From a bacterium (GTDB taxonomy: Bacteria > CAIJMQ01 > JAADFP01): a stretch of 9,078 nt of DNA. The position numbers were made by a program, and so were the translations under genes. The notes under the pieces were generated by a model, which saw only the letters and a program-made list of their open reading frames with translations, was not told where the DNA came from and did not search any database. This document shows, one piece after another, positions 6,335 to 9,078 of the stretch (position 1 is its first letter; each line of letters starts with the position of its first letter). The stretch is taken from contig JALUVB010000149.1 of NCBI GenBank assembly GCA_027021085.1, forward strand, positions 1-9,078, given 5' to 3'.

Positions 6335-9078
6335 CTACCTGGTTTTAACCCGGAAGACTACCATGGTGTAATAACGGAATGAAGGCACCTCCACTGTGGC
6401 TTTACCACCACCTACTTTCGCTTTGAGCACCTTCTGCACCGGCTGTTGCTTCTCCTCGTAGTAGTAGGGACGCAGGGCTTGCACCGTTTGCAGCTTCGCC
6501 GAACCGATATCCGCAGTGATTTTTACCCCTTTAAGCGGCGCCGGCTCGTCCACCCAGTTTATGTCCCATTTCTGCGTGGGAGGAATCCGAACGAGATGGA
6601 TTATCAGGTCGTAGCCGTCATCTCTCTTGCGTTTGTACACCAAACGCTTCCACCAGATCTTCTCCGGCGTTTGCAACTGGATTACTTTAGCTACTTTTTC
6701 TGCTGGTACCACCTTGATATCCCGGGCCCAGAGCAAACGCGAGTAACGCGTCTGGAATTGAAAACCGGGGTCAAAACTCGGCATATCCCAGGTAACCACA
6801 TGGTACTGGGTGGCGATAATCTGCGCCATAAAGTAGTTTATTGTCGGCCAGCCCCATTTTGAAGGACCCGGGTTTTTGCGGTCTATTGGTATCCCGATCC
6901 AGCCTACGACAACATTTGCTCCATATTTTTGCACCAGATAATCCCGGTTTTCAACAAAAGCTCTGAGGGATTTGGCCGGGTATTGGCCCTGGTTTTCTCC
7001 GCCGCGGAATGTATTCTGCCATTCCATAAGGCAGGCTACGTTCTTCCAGTCGGTCAGCGCCCTTATGGCTTCATCGCTTACGTCATTTCCCAGACCACTG
7101 CCAATAAGTGATATATTGCCCCGGCGTCTCTGGTACTCCACTGACTCGTAGGAGAAATTAAACCAGGTGCCGAAATCGGGGTCGTCTCGCTTGAGAATTC
7201 CCTGGTAAATATTTCGGACACGAGCATTAAAGTGCGCAATCTTTCTCTTGTCATCGAAAGGCACAACCGGTTTGCCGTCGTAACCGTATCCTCTGCTCAC
7301 TCCAAATATTCCATCAAAGAATACGCCGTCAAAACCCTGCTCCTTAGCATATTTCTTTATGCATTCTGCCCCGTATGCAACTACATCTTCACGGGCCAGG
7401 TTTGCCGGTACATGCTGCCAGGAGGTGTATGCCCGGTTAAGGTAGGGTTTTTCAGGTTTACGCTTGGGCCCAACTTCAATAGGTGAAGCCAGCTCCATGG
7501 GGTTGGGATACACCCTGTAAACAGGGTCAATGGCAAACTGCCCGTTTTCATCATACAAGACATATTCGGGGTGCTTCCGCACCTCTTCATAACCCATTAT
7601 CCCGCTAAAAGAACGGTTTTGATAAAAGGCCTGTTTTATCCCCTTCTTTTTGAGAAACTCTATTCGCCGTTTGCGTGCCGCCTGGTTTATACGGTAACGC
7701 GCCTGCCCGGAGAGGTAAACTTCGGCATCTGCCACGTGAACGCCAAAATCGGTCGGCTCGCCGGAATGGTAGTGCTGATAATTCTGATACCTGCTACCAC
7801 TTGTAGGCATCAACACCCGCATCCATTCCGCCGCCACCTGGTAGAATTCCTGCCAGCTGTCTATTATTTTTCCCTTTTCATCCACGAAGCGAACCTCAAT
7901 TCCCCGGCCGTAGGTCTCCGGACCCACATTGTAACTGAATCTCCATATCTTCTTTTCACCTGGAGCAATAGCAACGGGTTCCCGTTTAAGCTCGCGCACC
8001 GTGTCCAGGTCAAGGTGCATGAGCGCAACAAGTGTTCCCTTCTCTACCTTATCCGATTTATTCACTATAGTGGCCTTTATGCTTGCTTCATCATTTTCTT
8101 TATAAAGAATACGGTCGGGTTTAATCTCGCTTATGGTAACTGTTCCTGCCCGCGCCGGACGAAAGCCTGGCCTGTGATAGGCCACCGCCTTTTTAATCTC
8201 TACTGCTTTTGCTCTTACCGGCGTCGCCTGCGCAACCTTCTCCCCGCTAAGACGGCTTAATACCCGGGTCATGGCTATCATCTCGTTGTAGTAGGAAACC
8301 TGTATTGCAGTGATACCCTTGGTTAAAACATAAGGGTCAAGCGCTTTTATCTCCTTTCCCAGGGATTCTACCAGTTCCTCATCCAAGCCGGCGGATTTAG
8401 CCCGGAATTTCTTTAAAGCAGTCTTGTATTCTGCCTGCTTTCGGGCAAAGTTCTCATCCGCCTGCACCACATTCATATTCTCGATAAGCGCGCCGGTACT
8501 GTAGAGTTTGGATAGTTCTTCTACCACCATCGCCTCTCCCGGACTTGCGGGGAAAAAGTCTACATCGTCTATGTCTACCGGCTTGGGACCGGTGGCGGAT
8601 AAGACAAGATTGGCAGCGTATACTTTGGGGTCATTGTTCCGGAATAGTGCCCGGTATTGCACCCATTCATTGCTATCTATATTAACCGAGAGTATGGTCT
8701 TGGTACTGATGAACTTTGCCGGAGGACCAGCATAACAGTAAACTCCCGCCCATACCTTACCTTTACCCCGCACCCAGAGAGTTACTTCATACGGCTTGCT
8801 CTTCTCTACTTTTCCGTAACTGGCTACAACATGACCGCCACCCCCAATGCGAAGGAATCGCTGCCCCATGTGTGCACCATTAGTCACCACCTCCAGGGTA
8901 GAGCCTTTCCCCGCCGTACCGGGGTTCACTCCCCATTTCTTGGGGAAGATAATCGGCCGGGGGAATTTCCAGCCCTTTTTCTCATATAGCGCTATTCTCT
9001 TATCTGTCGGGGATAACTTAACAATTCTCTCAAATGAGCCATTGTAGAGGTGGTCACCTGCCCGGGCAGCATAGGTGG
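6335..9078 (-). CDS. Multidomain putative glycoside hydrolase with N-terminal NGSFE domain (5' end outside window)
   Basis: At least 913 codons are visible, from 9076 to a TAG at 6337-6335. The frame is open to the window edge. An internal GTG at 8929 could be mistaken for the start, but the 49 codons before it read on with NGSFE at visible residues 12-16 and GWKFPRPIIFPKKWGVNP, matching the same segment of the protein at 3304-4200; the true start and signal peptide lie beyond 9078. Domains: CBM4/9-like sandwich 10-180 (GGGGH at 78-82, VDIDDVDFFP near 167); helical linker 180-285; Ig-like domain about 310-412, seen before barrels in GH66-type and related enzymes; putative TIM barrel about 413-790; C-terminal beta-domain to 913. 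Barrel motif GFDGVFFDGIFG places Asp588 (codon 7313-7315) as a likely catalytic or substrate-binding acid; Glu685 in LMEWQN is one candidate partner. Best guess is a retaining glycosidase of a GH66/GH36-like clan or an unclassified family. Substrate unknown. Confidence 0.65.
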   Translation of the reverse strand, partial: TYAARAGDHLYNGSFERIVKLSPTDKRIALYEKKGWKFPRPIIFPKKWGVNPGTAGKGSTLEVVTNGAHMGQRFLRIGGGGHVVASYGKVEKSKPYEVTLWVRGKGKVWAGVYCYAGPPAKFISTKTILSVNIDSNEWVQYRALFRNNDPKVYAANLVLSATGPKPVDIDDVDFFPASPGEAMVVEELSKLYSTGALIENMNVVQADENFARKQAEYKTALKKFRAKSAGLDEELVESLGKEIKALDPYVLTKGITAIQVSYYNEMIAMTRVLSRLSGEKVAQATPVRAKAVEIKKAVAYHRPGFRPARAGTVTISEIKPDRILYKENDEASIKATIVNKSDKVEKGTLVALMHLDLDTVRELKREPVAIAPGEKKIWRFSYNVGPETYGRGIEVRFVDEKGKIIDSWQEFYQVAAEWMRVLMPTSGSRYQNYQHYHSGEPTDFGVHVADAEVYLSGQARYRINQAARKRRIEFLKKKGIKQAFYQNRSFSGIMGYEEVRKHPEYVLYDENGQFAIDPVYRVYPNPMELASPIEVGPKRKPEKPYLNRAYTSWQHVPANLAREDVVAYGAECIKKYAKEQGFDGVFFDGIFGVSRGYGYDGKPVVPFDDKRKIAHFNARVRNIYQGILKRDDPDFGTWFNFSYESVEYQRRRGNISLIGSGLGNDVSDEAIRALTDWKNVACLMEWQNTFRGGENQGQYPAKSLRAFVENRDYLVQKYGANVVVGWIGIPIDRKNPGPSKWGWPTINYFMAQIIATQYHVVTWDMPSFDPGFQFQTRYSRLLWARDIKVVPAEKVAKVIQLQTPEKIWWKRLVYKRKRDDGYDLIIHLVRIPPTQKWDINWVDEPAPLKGVKITADIGSAKLQTVQALRPYYYEEKQQPVQKVLKAKVGGGKATVEVPSFRYYTMVVFRVKTR

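Noticed and set aside
7571-8260. A 229-codon open frame on the plus strand
   Set aside because: Fully antisense to the large multidomain gene, whose homology to the 3304-4200 gene and domain motifs are clear; the plus-strand translation shows no known motif.

Overview
The window carries six genes, all on the minus strand and read from high to low coordinates. They are packed like one operon, with gaps of about 13 to 85 nt, one 4-nt stop/start overlap, and a Shine-Dalgarno motif before every start that lies inside the window. Both end genes are cut by the window edges. No RNA gene, transposon, CRISPR array or clear terminator is visible, and no stretch longer than about 100 bases lacks a gene.

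Layout in transcription order: (1) >9078-6335, a large multidomain protein with an NGSFE carbohydrate-binding-like domain, a helical linker, an Ig-like domain and a putative glycoside hydrolase (GH) barrel, 5' end outside the window; (2) 6249-4228, a secreted protein joining a mutarotase-like beta-sandwich to a glutamine-amidotransferase-like C-terminal domain that lacks the usual nucleophile; (3) 4200-3304, a secreted stand-alone version of the N-terminal part of protein 1; (4) 3231-2425, a secreted LamG/concanavalin-A-like protein; (5) 2428-116, a secreted putative glycoside hydrolase resembling DUF6067/GH123-type proteins; (6) 102-1, the start of another secreted NGSFE protein.

Every start visible in the window is followed by a Sec-type signal peptide, and the products are sugar-binding or sugar-cleaving in appearance. 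The simplest reading is an exported glycan-recognition and glycan-degradation locus. No SusC/SusD pair, transporter, regulator or sulfatase is seen here, so substrate and uptake route are unknown. Tandem secreted GH-like genes with NGSFE and LamG domains, moderate GC and good Shine-Dalgarno sites recall Planctomycetota/Kiritimatiellota/Lentisphaerota or uncultured candidate-phylum bacteria. That placement is an impression from gene content, not a demonstrated assignment.

The most notable points are the module family repeated three times within 9 kb (twice nearly complete, once only as its first residues), the fact that the first gene continues off the window rather than starting at the internal GTG at 8929, and two different putative GH barrels that share an aromatic-D-G motif at the expected position of a catalytic carboxylate.
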